Notes: generated from the letters alone by a model not told the origin. 64,000 nucleotides of DNA from Geobacter sp. (GCA_016177775.1 JACOUQ010000037.1:1-64000), one strand, 5' to 3'. Shown: positions 1 to 9,550, counted from the first letter of the stretch. Program-made: numbers and translations.

Positions 1-129
1 CATGCCTGATCATCTTGGAACTGTTGTACAAATTTTCGGTGCGTGCTTGGTAAGCTTTTCTTGTCTATCGACATATCCCTCCTCACCAAAGATGGATATG
101 TTTAGTATATCTCAGGAGGAGCTAACTAG

Positions 130-561
130 CTACCCCTCTTTCTTGTAATACTGTATTATTACAGGCCATGTATAAGTGGATTATCGGATTACGCCAAAAA
201 CCTTGCCGAAAGTCTTGTTGCGGCTGGTTACCGAGTCACTGTGTTGACAACTAGATACAAAAAATCCTTGCCCACAAAGGAAACGATTAATGGTGTTGAG
301 ATCATTCGCGTTCTCCGTTCTGGCAACGATAAGCAAGGGGGTGCTAGCGCCAACCTTATGGTTCAAAGCGATTTTGATGGCGCGCGAGTACGATTACGTC
401 AATTTTCACATGCCGATCGCGGAAGCCGGCCTTTCGAGCCTGGCCATCAACCGCAGGAAGCTCTAAGTAGTGTTGTTGATAGGTTTGCATCCCAGTCGAT
501 AATCTCCAAGTACACCAATCTCTACAATGAACTGCTGGCTCAACCGGATATTCCTAGATGA
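130..561 (+). pseudogene. Decayed family 4 glycosyltransferase
   Basis: Remnant of a GT4-type sugar transferase of surface polysaccharide synthesis. Frame 1 from about 130 reads a GT4-like N-terminus (residues SGLSDYAKNLAESL and then GYRVTVLTT). The next family-like stretch (EYDYVNFHMPIAEAGLSSL) lies in frame 2 at about 368-466 and ends in TAA. A C-terminal-like stretch (ISKYTNLYNELLA) returns to frame 1 and ends at 561. The whole is about 430 bp against roughly 1.1 kb for an intact gene, so both an internal deletion and frameshifts are implied. No usable start codon is visible, although AGGAGG stands near 114. It abuts the next glycosyltransferase. The GT4 assignment rests on motif resemblance. 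Confidence 0.6.
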
Positions 562-1658
562 GAATCAGACTGCTCAAGCTTATTGATAAAATCTGCGGAG
601 GTTTGTTCACCTCCGTATTCCCAAGAACCCCGCGGTCTTCTTTCGAATCACCTCGATCAATTCTGATCATCCGCCCAGGTGGAATCGGCGATGCTGTTCT
701 GCTGCTTCCCACCGTACATGCTCTGAAAATTGCTCTTCCGGATGCAGTCATACATATCCTCGCAGAAAAAAGAAATTGCGCCGTTTTTTCCCTGTCTCAC
801 GTTATTGATAAAATGTATTGTTACGACAAACCAGTGGACCTGATCAAAACTCTTCAAGACAATTACGATGTTGTCATAGACAGTGAGCAATATCACCGAC
901 TTTCTGCCGTAGTTGCCAGGTTGACCAGAGCCTCCGTCTTGATTGGGTTTGCCACAAACGAAAGGGAGAGGCTCTTTACCCATCCGGCTCCATACAGCCA
1001 TGCAGATCATGAGCTGAAAAGCTTTACGAACCTTCTTCTGCCGCTTGGCATTGACGTTGACTCCAAAGATTCCACGAAATTTCTTGCAGTTTCCGCTCAG
1101 GCAGCAGAGAGTACACGCATACTGCTAGGAGATCTGGCAGACAAACCCTTTGTTGTTATTTTCCCCGGCGCCAGTATTCGTGAAAAACGTTGGAGTATAG
1201 AAAAAGCCCAGACGTTGGCGCAGAGAATATACAAAAGTGGCATGCCGGTCGTTCTTCTTGGTGGCAAGGAATGCAAGAATGATGTAGCAAAAATATTTCG
1301 CGGGATTAACGGTCTTGATTTGACAGGTAAAACATCGTTGATGGAATCAGCCGCCATCCTGACAAAGTCGGCGTTACTTGTCAGTGGAGACTCTGGTCTC
1401 CTGCATATTGCAGCAAGCCTTGGTGTGCCGACCGTATCATTGTTCGGTTCAAGCAATATGAAAAAATGGGCACCAAAGGGGCATAACCACATAACTATTT
1501 CAAAGAGTTTACCATGTGCACCATGCTCCAAATATGGCTACACCCCCAAATGCCCGATCAATGCCAAATGCATGTCTGACATCATGGTGGATGAAGTATT
1601 CGACGCGGTTTTGCGGCTTCTGGAAAAGACCGGGAACCTCCCTCAAAAAGGTAAATGA
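558..1658 (+). CDS. Glycosyltransferase family 9 (heptosyltransferase-like)
   Basis: Probable ADP-heptose:LPS heptosyltransferase-like enzyme, 366 residues, acting at the cytoplasmic face of the inner membrane in LPS core or related glycan assembly. The N-terminal Rossmann strand and loop IIRPGGIGDAVLLLPT is the GT9 hallmark. The C-terminal half has the donor-site patterns FPGAS...KRW and SGDSGLLHIAASLGVPTVSLFG. A Cys-rich tail (CAPCSKYGYTPKCP) is common in GT9 proteins. The ATG overlaps the end of the decayed glycosyltransferase by 4 bp, so the two were probably one operon. The exact sugar and acceptor cannot be told from the sequence. Confidence 0.85.
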   Translation: MRIRLLKLIDKICGGLFTSVFPRTPRSSFESPRSILIIRPGGIGDAVLLLPTVHALKIALPDAVIHILAEKRNCAVFSLSHVIDKMYCYDKPVDLIKTLQDNYDVVIDSEQYHRLSAVVARLTRASVLIGFATNERERLFTHPAPYSHADHELKSFTNLLLPLGIDVDSKDSTKFLAVSAQAAESTRILLGDLADKPFVVIFPGASIREKRWSIEKAQTLAQRIYKSGMPVVLLGGKECKNDVAKIFRGINGLDLTGKTSLMESAAILTKSALLVSGDSGLLHIAASLGVPTVSLFGSSNMKKWAPKGHNHITISKSLPCAPCSKYGYTPKCPINAKCMSDIMVDEVFDAVLRLLEKTGNLPQKGK

Positions 1659-1724
1659 TGGCCTGCTGCACAAATTGCTTGACATCGACGGACCGAATCG
1701 CTATAAATACAGAGTTTTTCATGC

Positions 1725-1799
1725 AGGCGCGTAGCTCAGGGGTAGAGCACTAGCTCGACACGCTAGGGGTCGGCGGTTCGAAACCGCCCGCGCCTACCA
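1725..1799 (+). tRNA. tRNA-Val (GAC)
   Basis: Folds as a complete cloverleaf: acceptor AGGCGCG/CGCGCCT, D-stem GCTC/GAGC, anticodon stem CTAGC/GCTAG, T-stem GGCGG/CCGCC, encoded CCA. The anticodon loop reads TCGACAC, giving anticodon GAC (valine) with A37. Position 33 is C instead of the nearly invariant U33, which is odd; the rest of the molecule looks normal. It lies 70 bp upstream of thrS. Confidence 0.9.
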
Positions 1800-1871
1800 T
1801 TTAAAACATGCCGGAGTTAGAGGACGACAGGGGCATCGAGGTTCGATGCCTTTTCTGTTAAGGGGCTTGTG

Positions 1872-3782
1872 ATGAGCGATATCAAGATTACGCTTCCCGA
1901 TGGTTCCGAGAGGGCACTGAAAGACGGGGCCACTGTTTATGATTTGGCCGCCTCGATTGGCGCCGGTCTGGCCAAGGCCGCCCTTGCCGGGAAGGTAAAT
2001 GGTGCCATGGTGGACCTGTCTGCGTCGCTGCCGGATGGCGCCAGGGTGGAGATCATCACTGACAAGAGTCCGGAGGCGCTGGAGATCATCAGGCATTCCA
2101 CTTCGCATCTGATGGCCCAAGCTGTAAAGTCCCTCTGGCCGAGCACCAAGGTAACTATCGGCCCTGCCATTGAAACCGGTTTTTATTACGATTTTGACGT
2201 TGAGAAACCCTTTTCGCCCGAGGATCTGGATCGCATCGAAGCCAAGATGGCCGAGCTTGCCAAGGCGGGCCTGAAGATCGAGCGCCAGGAACTCGTCAAG
2301 GGTGAAGCAATAAAGCTTTTTTCCGACATGGGCGAGACTTATAAGGTCGAGCTGATCGAAGCGCTTGGCGCTGATAATGTTTCTCTTTACCGCCAGGGTG
2401 ATTTTCTCGACCTCTGCCGCGGTCCCCACCTCCCTTCAACTGCGAATTGCAAGGCATTCAAGCTGACTTCCATCGCCGGAGCTTATTGGCGCGGGGATGA
2501 AAAGAACAAGATGCTGCAGCGCGTCTACGGCACTGCCTTCCCTGATAAGAAGCAACTGGACGAATATCTCGAGCGCCTGGAAGAAGCCAAGCGCCGTGAC
2601 CACCGCAAGCTGGCGAAGGAGCTGGACCTCTTTTCCTTCTCCGATGAGGTTGGGGCTGGTCTCGTGATCTGGCATCCGAAGGGTGCGATGCTTCGGACCA
2701 TCATAGAGGATTTCGAGCGTAAGGAGCACCTGCGGCGCGGTTATGACATCGTGGTTGGCCCCCAGATTCTGAAGAAGGAGCTCTGGAAGCGTTCGGGCCA
2801 TTACGACAACTATCGCGAGAACATGTATTTCACCAAGGTGGAGGAGGAAGAGTACGGCGTCAAGCCGATGAACTGCCTCGCCCACATGATGATTTACAAG
2901 TCGCAGCTTCGCAGCTACCGCGATCTGCCGCTCCGCTTCTTCGAGCTCGGCACTGTCCATCGCCATGAGCGGACCGGTGTTCTTCACGGACTCCAGCGGG
3001 TGCGTGGTTTTACCCAGGACGATGCCCATATTCTCTGCACGCCTGAACAACTTGACGCCGAGATCAAGGGGGTTATCTCCTTTGTTAACGACGTGATGGC
3101 CATTTTCGGGTTCGAGTACGAGATGGAGCTCTCCACAAGGCCGGAGAAGTCTATCGGTTCCGACGAGGATTGGGAGCGGGCCACCAATGCCTTGCTTGGC
3201 GCGTTGAAGGATTCCGGGCGACCATACGACATCAACGAGGGTGACGGCGCTTTTTACGGCCCGAAAATAGATATCAAGCTTCGCGACGCACTTGACAGAA
3301 GGTGGCAATGTGCTACAATCCAGTGCGATTTTACGCTCCCCGAGCGCTTTGATCTGACCTATGTGGACGCAAGCGGCGAAAAGAAGCGGCCGGTCATGTT
3401 GCATCGGGTCATACTCGGTTCCATCGAGCGCTTTATCGGGGTGCTGATCGAGCATTTCGCGGGGAATTTCCCGGTCTGGATTGCTCCAGTGCAGGCAGTC
3501 GTGCTTACGGTAACCGACAATCAGCTTCCCTACGCACAAAAGCTGTACGATGAGCTTCGCGCTGCGGGCTTGCGGGCCCAGAAGGATTTCCGCAACGAGA
3601 AGCTGAGCTACAAAGTGCGTGAGGCGCAGTTGCAGAAGATACCATACATGCTGGTAATCGGTGACAAGGAGATGGAGGCTGGCACAGTGACCCCGCGTTT
3701 CCGTGACGGCAAAAACCTTGAGCCGATGAAGCCGGCTGATTTCATTGCATTTATTGAATCGGAAGTTAAAAGCTTCCGCTAG
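1872..3782 (+). CDS. thrS: Threonyl-tRNA synthetase
   Basis: Charges tRNA-Thr with threonine in the cytoplasm. It has 636 residues, the usual length. Order of domains: N-terminal TGS (about 1-62), the editing domain with HSTSHLM and CRGPHLP, the class II catalytic core with motif 2 ([11 protein letters not shown]) and motif 3 near [14 protein letters not shown], and a C-terminal anticodon-binding domain. A GTG at 1869 directly precedes the ATG at 1872. The ATG is preferred because AAGGGG at 1860-1865 is well spaced from it. infC follows 11 bp after the stop, giving the thrS-infC-rpmI-rplT order common in bacteria. Confidence 0.96.
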   Translation: MSDIKITLPDGSERALKDGATVYDLAASIGAGLAKAALAGKVNGAMVDLSASLPDGARVEIITDKSPEALEIIRHSTSHLMAQAVKSLWPSTKVTIGPAIETGFYYDFDVEKPFSPEDLDRIEAKMAELAKAGLKIERQELVKGEAIKLFSDMGETYKVELIEALGADNVSLYRQGDFLDLCRGPHLPSTANCKAFKLTSIAGAYWRGDEKNKMLQRVYGTAFPDKKQLDEYLERLEEAKRRDHRKLAKELDLFSFSDEVGAGLVIWHPKGAMLRTIIEDFERKEHLRRGYDIVVGPQILKKELWKRSGHYDNYRENMYFTKVEEEEYGVKPMNCLAHMMIYKSQLRSYRDLPLRFFELGTVHRHERTGVLHGLQRVRGFTQDDAHILCTPEQLDAEIKGVISFVNDVMAIFGFEYEMELSTRPEKSIGSDEDWERATNALLGALKDSGRPYDINEGDGAFYGPKIDIKLRDALDRRWQCATIQCDFTLPERFDLTYVDASGEKKRPVMLHRVILGSIERFIGVLIEHFAGNFPVWIAPVQAVVLTVTDNQLPYAQKLYDELRAAGLRAQKDFRNEKLSYKVREAQLQKIPYMLVIGDKEMEAGTVTPRFRDGKNLEPMKPADFIAFIESEVKSFR

Positions 3783-3793
3783 GAGGTGGCGTC

Positions 3794-4309
3794 ATAGCTA
3801 AACCCACAGTCAACATCAACCGGACAATCAGGGCTCGGGAGGTCCGTTTGATCGGGGCCGAAAATGAGCAGCACGGCATCGTGCCGATTCAGGAAGCCTT
3901 GGCTCTTGCCGAAAGCCAGCAGCTTGATCTTGTAGAGGTCTCTCCCACGGCGGTGCCTCCAGTTTGCCGGATAATGGATTACGGCAAGTTCAAGTATCAG
4001 CAGAGCAAGAAGCTGCAGGAGGCCCGCAAGAAGCAGGTCCATGTGGTTGTCAAGGAGGTCAAGCTCCGGCCCAAGACTGATGAGCATGACCTGCAGACAA
4101 AAATAAAGCATTTGCACAGATTCCTGGAAGAGGGGAACAAGGCCAAGGTTACCGTGGTGTTCCGTGGCCGCGAAATTACCCACATGGAGATCGGCAAGGA
4201 TGCATTGGACCGGATAGCCGCTGAATTCCAGGATATCGCCGTGATTGAGGTAAGGCCCAAGATGGAAGGGCGCAGCCTTTTCATGATCATCGCGCCTAAA
4301 AAGAAATAA
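3794..4309 (+). CDS. infC: Translation initiation factor IF-3 with ATA start
   Basis: Binds the 30S subunit, prevents premature 50S joining and proofreads the start codon. The protein is 171 residues if it begins at ATA 3794 (then AKPTVNINRTIRAREVRLIG, the expected IF-3 N-terminus). An ATG-like start at 3848 would remove the conserved first 18 residues. Strong AGGAGGTG at 3781-3788 is spaced for the ATA, and no ATG, GTG or TTG lies in frame between the thrS stop and 3848. infC of many bacteria starts with AUU, AUC or AUA, which lets IF-3 repress its own translation; the same control is inferred here. Confidence 0.93.
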   Translation: MAKPTVNINRTIRAREVRLIGAENEQHGIVPIQEALALAESQQLDLVEVSPTAVPPVCRIMDYGKFKYQQSKKLQEARKKQVHVVVKEVKLRPKTDEHDLQTKIKHLHRFLEEGNKAKVTVVFRGREITHMEIGKDALDRIAAEFQDIAVIEVRPKMEGRSLFMIIAPKKK

Positions 4310-4401
4310 AAGAGCCGGGACCTGGAACCAGGGATTGGTAACGACATATAGAGCACAAATCCTGACATTTAGAAATTGCCAAAAGAAGGAGAATTACCAA
4401 A

Positions 4402-4599
4402 ATGCCCAAAATCAAGACCAACAAAAGCGCAGCAAAGCGCTTCAAGAAGACCGGCACCGGCAAGATCAAGCGCTCCCATGCTTTTACCAGCCACATCCTG
4501 ACCTCGAAGACAACGAAGCGGAAGCGCAATCTCCGCAGTTCTGCTCTTATAGCCTCCGCGGATCAGAAGAACATCGCCAAGCTTATACCTTACGTTTAA
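4402..4599 (+). CDS. rpmI: 50S ribosomal protein L35
   Basis: Basic 65-residue component of the large ribosomal subunit. It starts [20 protein letters not shown], as L35 does, and is of normal length. AAGGAG stands at about 4384-4389. It lies between infC and rplT. The 92 bp after infC hold a short degenerate GGGACC-type repeat (about 4315-4340). The L20-mediated repression known in E. coli is possible, but no pseudoknot was worked out here. Confidence 0.97.
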   Translation: MPKIKTNKSAAKRFKKTGTGKIKRSHAFTSHILTSKTTKRKRNLRSSALIASADQKNIAKLIPYV

Positions 4600-4604
4600 A
4601 AACC

Positions 4605-4664
4605 GGGACCGGGGATCAGGGACCGGAAAAATCTTTATTTGAGTTTTTCCTGGTCCCCGGTCCC
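4605..4664. repeat. GGGACCGGGGA inverted repeat between rpmI and rplT
   Basis: GGGACCGGGGA at 4605-4615 is exactly complementary to TCCCCGGTCCC at 4654-4664. Inside, GGAAAAA at 4625-4631 pairs with TTTTTCC at 4644-4650. Related GGGGACT-type sequence occurs at 38632-38655 and 60621-60653, so this looks like a member of a dispersed intergenic repeat family rather than a simple terminator. Its position within a ribosomal protein operon could still influence the rpmI/rplT transcript. Confidence 0.6.
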
Positions 4665-4754
4665 CATTCCCTAGTTCCCGCTTTCAAGTCCGTGAACCGT
4701 GAGGAAACGTCTCCCCTTGCGGATCCGGCAAAGTAAATAGACAAGGAGTAATGT

Positions 4755-5108
4755 ATGCCGAGAGTAAAAAGAGGTTTTAAAGCGAGACAGAGAAGGAACA
4801 AGGTTCTCAAACTGGCCAAGGGGTACCGTGGGGCGCGGAGCAAATTGTTCCGGAGCGCTACCGAGGCGGTGGACAGGGCGCTCAATTATGCGTTTCGTGA
4901 CCGCCGCGTTAAGAAACGGGATTTCAGGGCTCTCTGGATCACCCGGATCAACGCGGCTGCCCGTCTGAATGGCTTGACCTACAGCAAGCTCATCCACGGT
5001 CTCAAAGTGGCAAATGTCGAGATCGACCGGAAGGTGATGGCCGACCTGGCGGTGTCCGATCCAAAAGGCTTTGCTGAGATAGCCACGGTCGCCAAGTCCA
5101 ACTTTTAA
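4755..5108 (+). CDS. rplT: 50S ribosomal protein L20
   Basis: Primary 23S rRNA-binding protein needed early in 50S assembly. It has 117 residues, the usual size, and begins [20 protein letters not shown] with the basic N-terminal extension typical of L20. AAGGAG at about 4743-4748 precedes the ATG. It is the last gene of the thrS-infC-rpmI-rplT set: a strong terminator follows 18 bp after the stop. Confidence 0.97.
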   Translation: MPRVKRGFKARQRRNKVLKLAKGYRGARSKLFRSATEAVDRALNYAFRDRRVKKRDFRALWITRINAAARLNGLTYSKLIHGLKVANVEIDRKVMADLAVSDPKGFAEIATVAKSNF

Positions 5109-5126
5109 ACTTGCGACGAACCATAA

Positions 5127-5166
5127 AAAGAAATGAGATGCCTGGGCGTCTCATTTCTTTTTTTTT
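5127..5166 (+). terminator. Terminator after rplT
   Basis: A 12-bp perfect stem AAAGAAATGAGA (5127-5138) / TCTCATTTCTTT (5149-5160) is followed by a run of T to 5166. It closes the thrS-rplT transcript. The next 145 bp to pheS carry no gene that I can support. Confidence 0.9.
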
Positions 5167-5311
5167 CACAACGCCACATTTGAGCGCTACCTTCGTTGGC
5201 TGCGTCGTCAGCTTCCTCAGCGCACAATGTACGCTTCCGGAGCTTCCTCCTTGCCGCCTTGGCATCATCTCAAATCTGTCGTTGTGTTATTCAACTTAAA
5301 GGTTGCCGGAC

Positions 5312-6328
5312 ATGAAAGAAAAACTCGAAGCGATGAAGGCGCAGGCTCTGGCAGAACTGGCCACAGTGGGGACGGAGAAGGAAGTCCAGGACCTGCGTGT
5401 AAAATACTTGGGCAAAAAGGGTGAATTGACCGGCCTCATGAAGGGGATGGGGTCGCTGTCACCCGAGGAGCGGCCGCTGATTGGGCAGCTTGTCAATAGC
5501 GTCAAGGACACGTTGGAGGAGAAGGTCGAAGCGGCACTGGCGGCCATGCGGGACTCCGACAAGCAGGAAAGGCTCCGCATCGAGCGCCTGGACATCTCCC
5601 TGCCTGGGAGAAGGAAGGCTATCGGCACGCTCCATCCTCTCACCATCGTCATTCAGGAGATATCGGAGATTTTTTCCTCCCTTGGTTTCCAGACTGCCGA
5701 AGGCCCAGAGATCGAGCTCGATTATTACAACTTCGAGGCACTGAATCTCCCGAAGGACCACCCGGCAAGGGACATGCAGGACACCTTTTATGTAAGCGAA
5801 AACGTGCTGCTGCGCACCCATACCTCGCCGGTCCAGATACGCACCATGCTGAAGCATGCCCCGCCTGTCAGAATCATCGCCCCAGGCAAGGTTTACCGCC
5901 GCGATTCCGATGTCACCCATTCCCCCATGTTTCACCAGATCGAGGGGCTGATGGTGGACAAAAACATCAACTTCGGTGACCTGAAGGGAATACTCACCAT
6001 CTTCATAAACCAGTATTTCGGTTCCGGCACCAGCGTCCGTTTCCGCCCGAGTTTCTTCCCGTTCACCGAACCTTCCGCCGAGGTGGATATAGCCTGCGTC
6101 ATCTGCAAGGGGAAAGGGTGCCGCGTCTGCAAGAACACCGGATGGCTGGAGATACTCGGATCCGGGATGGTGGACCCGGAGGTTTTCCGGCATGTTAAAT
6201 ATGATTCCGAGTCAGTAACCGGCTTCGCGTTCGGCATGGGGATAGAGCGCATTGCCATGCTTAAATACGGGATCAACGACCTTCGCCTCTTCTACGAGAA
6301 TGATCTTCGGTTTCTCTCGCAGTTTTAG
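5312..6328 (+). CDS. pheS: Phenylalanyl-tRNA synthetase alpha subunit
   Basis: Catalytic subunit of the (alpha-beta)2 enzyme that charges tRNA-Phe. It has 338 residues, close to the family norm. An N-terminal coiled coil (about 1-90) is followed by the class II core with motif 2 region ([13 protein letters not shown]), a Cys-rich insert ([12 protein letters not shown]) and motif 3 ([14 protein letters not shown]). ATG 5312 is chosen over an in-frame TTG at 5303 because AAAGG lies about 10 bp upstream and the family starts with this helix. pheT follows after 68 bp. Confidence 0.95.
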   Translation: MKEKLEAMKAQALAELATVGTEKEVQDLRVKYLGKKGELTGLMKGMGSLSPEERPLIGQLVNSVKDTLEEKVEAALAAMRDSDKQERLRIERLDISLPGRRKAIGTLHPLTIVIQEISEIFSSLGFQTAEGPEIELDYYNFEALNLPKDHPARDMQDTFYVSENVLLRTHTSPVQIRTMLKHAPPVRIIAPGKVYRRDSDVTHSPMFHQIEGLMVDKNINFGDLKGILTIFINQYFGSGTSVRFRPSFFPFTEPSAEVDIACVICKGKGCRVCKNTGWLEILGSGMVDPEVFRHVKYDSESVTGFAFGMGIERIAMLKYGINDLRLFYENDLRFLSQF

Positions 6329-6329
6329 A

Positions 6330-6356
6330 TTCGGTGAATAGTGAAAAGTAAAAGCT
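6330..6356. repeat. GTGAATAGTGAAAAGT intergenic repeat fragment
   Basis: The pheS-pheT gap carries GGTGAATAGTGAAAAGTAAAA. Related stretches occur at 14962-14993 (reverse orientation) and at 36098-36113. They look like fragments of one short dispersed intergenic repeat; no function is evident. Confidence 0.4.
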
Positions 6357-6396
6357 TTTCGCATGATGCTGATTACTTGAACGTATGGTGGAATAA

Positions 6397-8802
6397 ATGA
6401 TAGCAACTTATAACTGGCTCAAGGAATATGTCGATTTCGACCTCTCGCCGCAGGACCTGGCCGACCTGCTCACCATGCTGGGTCTGGAAGTGGAGGGGAT
6501 GACCTCCCTTGGCGGCGGTATGGATGATGTGGTGGTGGCCCTCATAGAAGAGAGGAACCAGCATCCGAACGCTGACCGCCTCTCCCTGTGCAGGGTGAAT
6601 AACGGGCGGGAGGTCCTGGAGATCGTCTGCGGTGCGACCAATATGAAGGCAGGCGACAGGGTGGCGCTCGCCCAGATCGGCGCTGTGCTCCCCGGTGACT
6701 TCAAGATCAAGCGCTCCAAGATCCGCGGGGTCGAGTCGTTCGGCATGCTCTGCTCGGAAAAGGAACTAGGGCTGGCCGAAGAGTCGGAAGGGATCATGAT
6801 CCTCCCGCCGGATCTCCAGCTCGGCAGTCCGGTGTTCGAGGCACTTGGCCTGAAGGACACGATATTCGAGATCGGCCTGACCCCTAACCGCGCCGATTGC
6901 CTGAGCGTCATCGGCATTGCCCGTGAGATCGCCGCCAAGCTGGGGAAACGGGTGAATTATCCCAAGGTTGCTGTAGGAGAGGGCAATCAGCCGATAACAG
7001 AGATTGCATCGGTAACCATTGAAGACCCCCACGGTTGTCCACGTTACGCCGCCCGCTACATTTCCGGCTGCAAGATCGGCTCGTCCCCGGAATGGCTCGT
7101 AAGCCGGCTGAAGGCAGTGGGAGTGCGCTCCATCAACAACGTGGTCGATGTCACCAACTATGTCATGATGGAGTTTGGTCATCCGTTGCACGCTTTCGAC
7201 TATCACTTCCTGCAAGGCGGAAAGATTGTCGTGAGAAAGGCCGGGGAAGGGGAGCTCTTCAAGACCCTGGACGGTCAGGAGCGCCTCCTCAAGGGGACAG
7301 ACCTCACCATCCGCGACGGTGAACGGGCCGTGGCCCTGGCCGGGGTCATGGGTGGCCAGAATTCCGAGATCAGCGACGCCACAACCGACGTGCTGCTGGA
7401 GAGCGCCTGTTTCGAGCCGATGACCATCCGCCGGACCGCCAGGCGGCTCGGCCTCCACTCCGAGTCATCGCACCGCTTTGAGCGGGGTGCGGATATCGGG
7501 ACAGTCCCCAAGGCCTTGGATCGTGCCGCCGCGCTGATTGCCGAACTGTCGGGTGGTGTCATGGCGCGGGGAAGCATTGATGTCTATCCCGGCAAAAAGA
7601 AGCCCAAGCAGATTCCGGTTCGTCTCGCCAGGGTCAACCAGATTCTAGGTACAAACCTCACCGCGGAGGCGATCAGGGATATCTTCCACAACCTTGAGTT
7701 TGTTCTCGACCCGGGCGAGGCCGGGGAGTTCCTGGTCAGTGTTCCGTCGTTCCGCGTGGATATAGAGCGGGAAATAGACTTGATCGAGGAAGTGGCCCGC
7801 CTGAACGGCTTCGAAAACATCCCGGTCACCATGCCGCGCGCCAGGACCTTCTCGGACCGGCCGACCCGTTCTCAGCTCCTTGCTCAGAGCTTGAAGCAGC
7901 TGCTGGTAGCAAACGGGCTGAGCGAAGTCATTACCTACAGCTTTATCGCTCCAGCTCTCTATGACAGGATCGGCCTGGCGTCCGACGATCCGCGCCGTGC
8001 CGTGGTGAATCTTCTCAATCCGCTGAGCGATGACCAGTCGGTGATGAGGACCTCGCTTCTCCCAGGCCTTCTGGAAACAGCGAGCCGCAACATCGGCTAC
8101 CGGATCCTTGACCAGCGGATTTTCGAGATGGGAAGGGTCTTCCTGAAGGACGGTTCCGAGGAACTTCCTGCCGAGCCGACATATATCGCCGGAATCCTGA
8201 CCGGTGCCAGAGAATTGGAAGGATGGAACCAGGGGAAGGATTGCGTCGATTTCTACGACATGAAGGGGGTGGTGGAAAACATCCTGGCCTCCCTGAATAT
8301 TGCGAAGCTTTCCTATGAGTCTCGCGACCTCGACTCCTTCTACCATCCCGGCAAGGCATGCTCTGTTTGCAGTGGCAGCGACATCATCGGTTCGCTCGGC
8401 GAGATACACCCCGATGTGCAGGAAGCCTTCGGCATCGAGCAGAGGGTTTATTACTTCGAGCTCAACTTTGATAAACTCCTGCACCTGTGCAGGGATATCG
8501 CGACCATCACCCCCCCGTCGCGCTTCCCCGACACCTTCCGCGACACCGCCATGCTCCTGGATGACGAGGTTCCGGCCGCTGCAGTGCTTGGAGCTATCAA
8601 GGGGCTCAAGATCGGTGAAATCGAGGATGCCGCCATCTTTGATCTCTATAAAGGTGCGTCAATACCGGCAGGAAAGAAGAGCCTCGCGGTCAGGGTCCGT
8701 TACCGTTCACTGGAGAGAACCTTGACTGACGATGAGGTGAACCGGCTCCATCAGCGGGTGGTGGATACCCTGACCTCCAAATATAGTGCTGAAATCAGGT
8801 AA
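6397..8802 (+). CDS. pheT: Phenylalanyl-tRNA synthetase beta subunit
   Basis: Large subunit of PheRS, with tRNA binding and editing. At 801 residues it matches the family. In order: N-terminal OB-fold tRNA-binding domain (about 40-150), B3/B4 editing domain (about 210-390), B5 domain (about 400-475), the inactive class II-like core, and a C-terminal ferredoxin-fold anticodon-binding domain (about 708-801, starting PPSRFPDTFRDTAML). The ATG follows a weak GGTGG-type site. It is cotranscribed with pheS; ihfA follows 97 bp downstream, an order also seen in E. coli. Confidence 0.95.
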   Translation: MIATYNWLKEYVDFDLSPQDLADLLTMLGLEVEGMTSLGGGMDDVVVALIEERNQHPNADRLSLCRVNNGREVLEIVCGATNMKAGDRVALAQIGAVLPGDFKIKRSKIRGVESFGMLCSEKELGLAEESEGIMILPPDLQLGSPVFEALGLKDTIFEIGLTPNRADCLSVIGIAREIAAKLGKRVNYPKVAVGEGNQPITEIASVTIEDPHGCPRYAARYISGCKIGSSPEWLVSRLKAVGVRSINNVVDVTNYVMMEFGHPLHAFDYHFLQGGKIVVRKAGEGELFKTLDGQERLLKGTDLTIRDGERAVALAGVMGGQNSEISDATTDVLLESACFEPMTIRRTARRLGLHSESSHRFERGADIGTVPKALDRAAALIAELSGGVMARGSIDVYPGKKKPKQIPVRLARVNQILGTNLTAEAIRDIFHNLEFVLDPGEAGEFLVSVPSFRVDIEREIDLIEEVARLNGFENIPVTMPRARTFSDRPTRSQLLAQSLKQLLVANGLSEVITYSFIAPALYDRIGLASDDPRRAVVNLLNPLSDDQSVMRTSLLPGLLETASRNIGYRILDQRIFEMGRVFLKDGSEELPAEPTYIAGILTGARELEGWNQGKDCVDFYDMKGVVENILASLNIAKLSYESRDLDSFYHPGKACSVCSGSDIIGSLGEIHPDVQEAFGIEQRVYYFELNFDKLLHLCRDIATITPPSRFPDTFRDTAMLLDDEVPAAAVLGAIKGLKIGEIEDAAIFDLYKGASIPAGKKSLAVRVRYRSLERTLTDDEVNRLHQRVVDTLTSKYSAEIR

Positions 8803-8899
8803 AAAGAGGCTTGATTATCTCGTGCCCCTGTGCTATAAAGCAAAACCGTTGCTCTTGCGGATAGTTATTCTTATTCATTCAATGGATGTGTGAGGGGTT

Positions 8900-9175
8900 A
8901 TGACGAAAGCCGATATAGTTGAGAAGATTTACGAAAAAATCGGTTTTTCCAAAAAAGAGTCTGCTGAACTCGTTGATAAGGTCTTTGATATAATCAAAGA
9001 AACCCTGGAAGATGGGGAAAAGATCAAGATAGCTGGGTTCGGCAATTTTGTGGTAAAAGAAAAGTCAGACCGCCGTGGCCGCAACCCGCAGACCGGCGAG
9101 GAGATCACTATTACGGCCCGGAAGATCCTGACGTTCAAGCCGAGTCAGGTACTGAAAACAACCCTCAATATTTGA
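8900..9175 (+). CDS. ihfA: Integration host factor alpha subunit
   Basis: DNA-bending nucleoid protein that works as a heterodimer with IHF-beta in transcription, recombination and replication. It has 91 residues and the bacterial DNA-binding fold: helical dimer body (ADIVEKIYEKIGFSKKES) and the beta-arm with RRGRNPQTGEE. It is assigned to the alpha subunit from its position after pheT and just before a MerR gene. GAGGGG at about 8891-8896 serves as ribosome site. Confidence 0.93.
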   Translation: MTKADIVEKIYEKIGFSKKESAELVDKVFDIIKETLEDGEKIKIAGFGNFVVKEKSDRRGRNPQTGEEITITARKILTFKPSQVLKTTLNI

Positions 9176-9200
9176 GCCTTGCGGCAGAGAGGAGAGGCCC

Positions 9201-9545
9201 ACGATACCCGACAAGCTATATTTCAAAATCGGGGAAGTCGCCGCGCTGACCTCGCTCAAGCCTTCGGTGCTCAGGTTCTGGGAGACGGAATTCGGCGGCC
9301 TGAGGCCTTCAAAAAGTCGCAATGGACAGAGGCTGTACACAAGGCACGACATCGAGCGGATACTCGATATAAGGAACCTGCTCTACACGGAAAAGTTGAC
9401 CATTGAAGGGGCCAGGAAGCGCTTGAAGGAGAAGCGCGGATCGGTTTCTGAACCCGCCGGGGATACGGAATCTGTAACAGGGAACAATCTGAATCTTATC
9501 AGGGAAGTGAGAGAGGAACTGAGGAAACTCAGGGACTCACTCTGA
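9201..9545 (+). CDS. MerR family transcriptional regulator, non-canonical start
   Basis: Small MerR-type regulator of about 114 residues. The winged helix-turn-helix reads [22 protein letters not shown], then [22 protein letters not shown], then a short helical dimerisation tail. A GTG at 9267 would remove most of the helix-turn-helix, so the real start must be upstream. In frame, only ACG 9201 and ATA 9204 follow the GGAGAGG at 9191-9197, and no ATG, GTG or TTG is available back to the ihfA stop. Start codon decay, a sequence error or a genuine rare start are all possible. The effector is unknown: the tail has no obvious metal-binding Cys cluster. Confidence 0.85.
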   Translation, partial: TIPDKLYFKIGEVAALTSLKPSVLRFWETEFGGLRPSKSRNGQRLYTRHDIERILDIRNLLYTEKLTIEGARKRLKEKRGSVSEPAGDTESVTGNNLNLIREVREELRKLRDSL

Positions 9546-9550
9546 CACAT

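Noticed and set aside
1800-1871. T-box leader before thrS
   Set aside because: Only 72 bp separate tRNA-Val from thrS, with no specifier stem or T-box sequence visible.
2436-3539. 367-residue minus-strand ORF inside thrS
   Set aside because: Antisense shadow of threonyl-tRNA synthetase.
5168-5311. Small ORFs (5111-5299, 5227-5424) between rplT and pheS
   Set aside because: They cross the terminator or run into pheS in another frame, lack ribosome sites and have no recognisable similarity.
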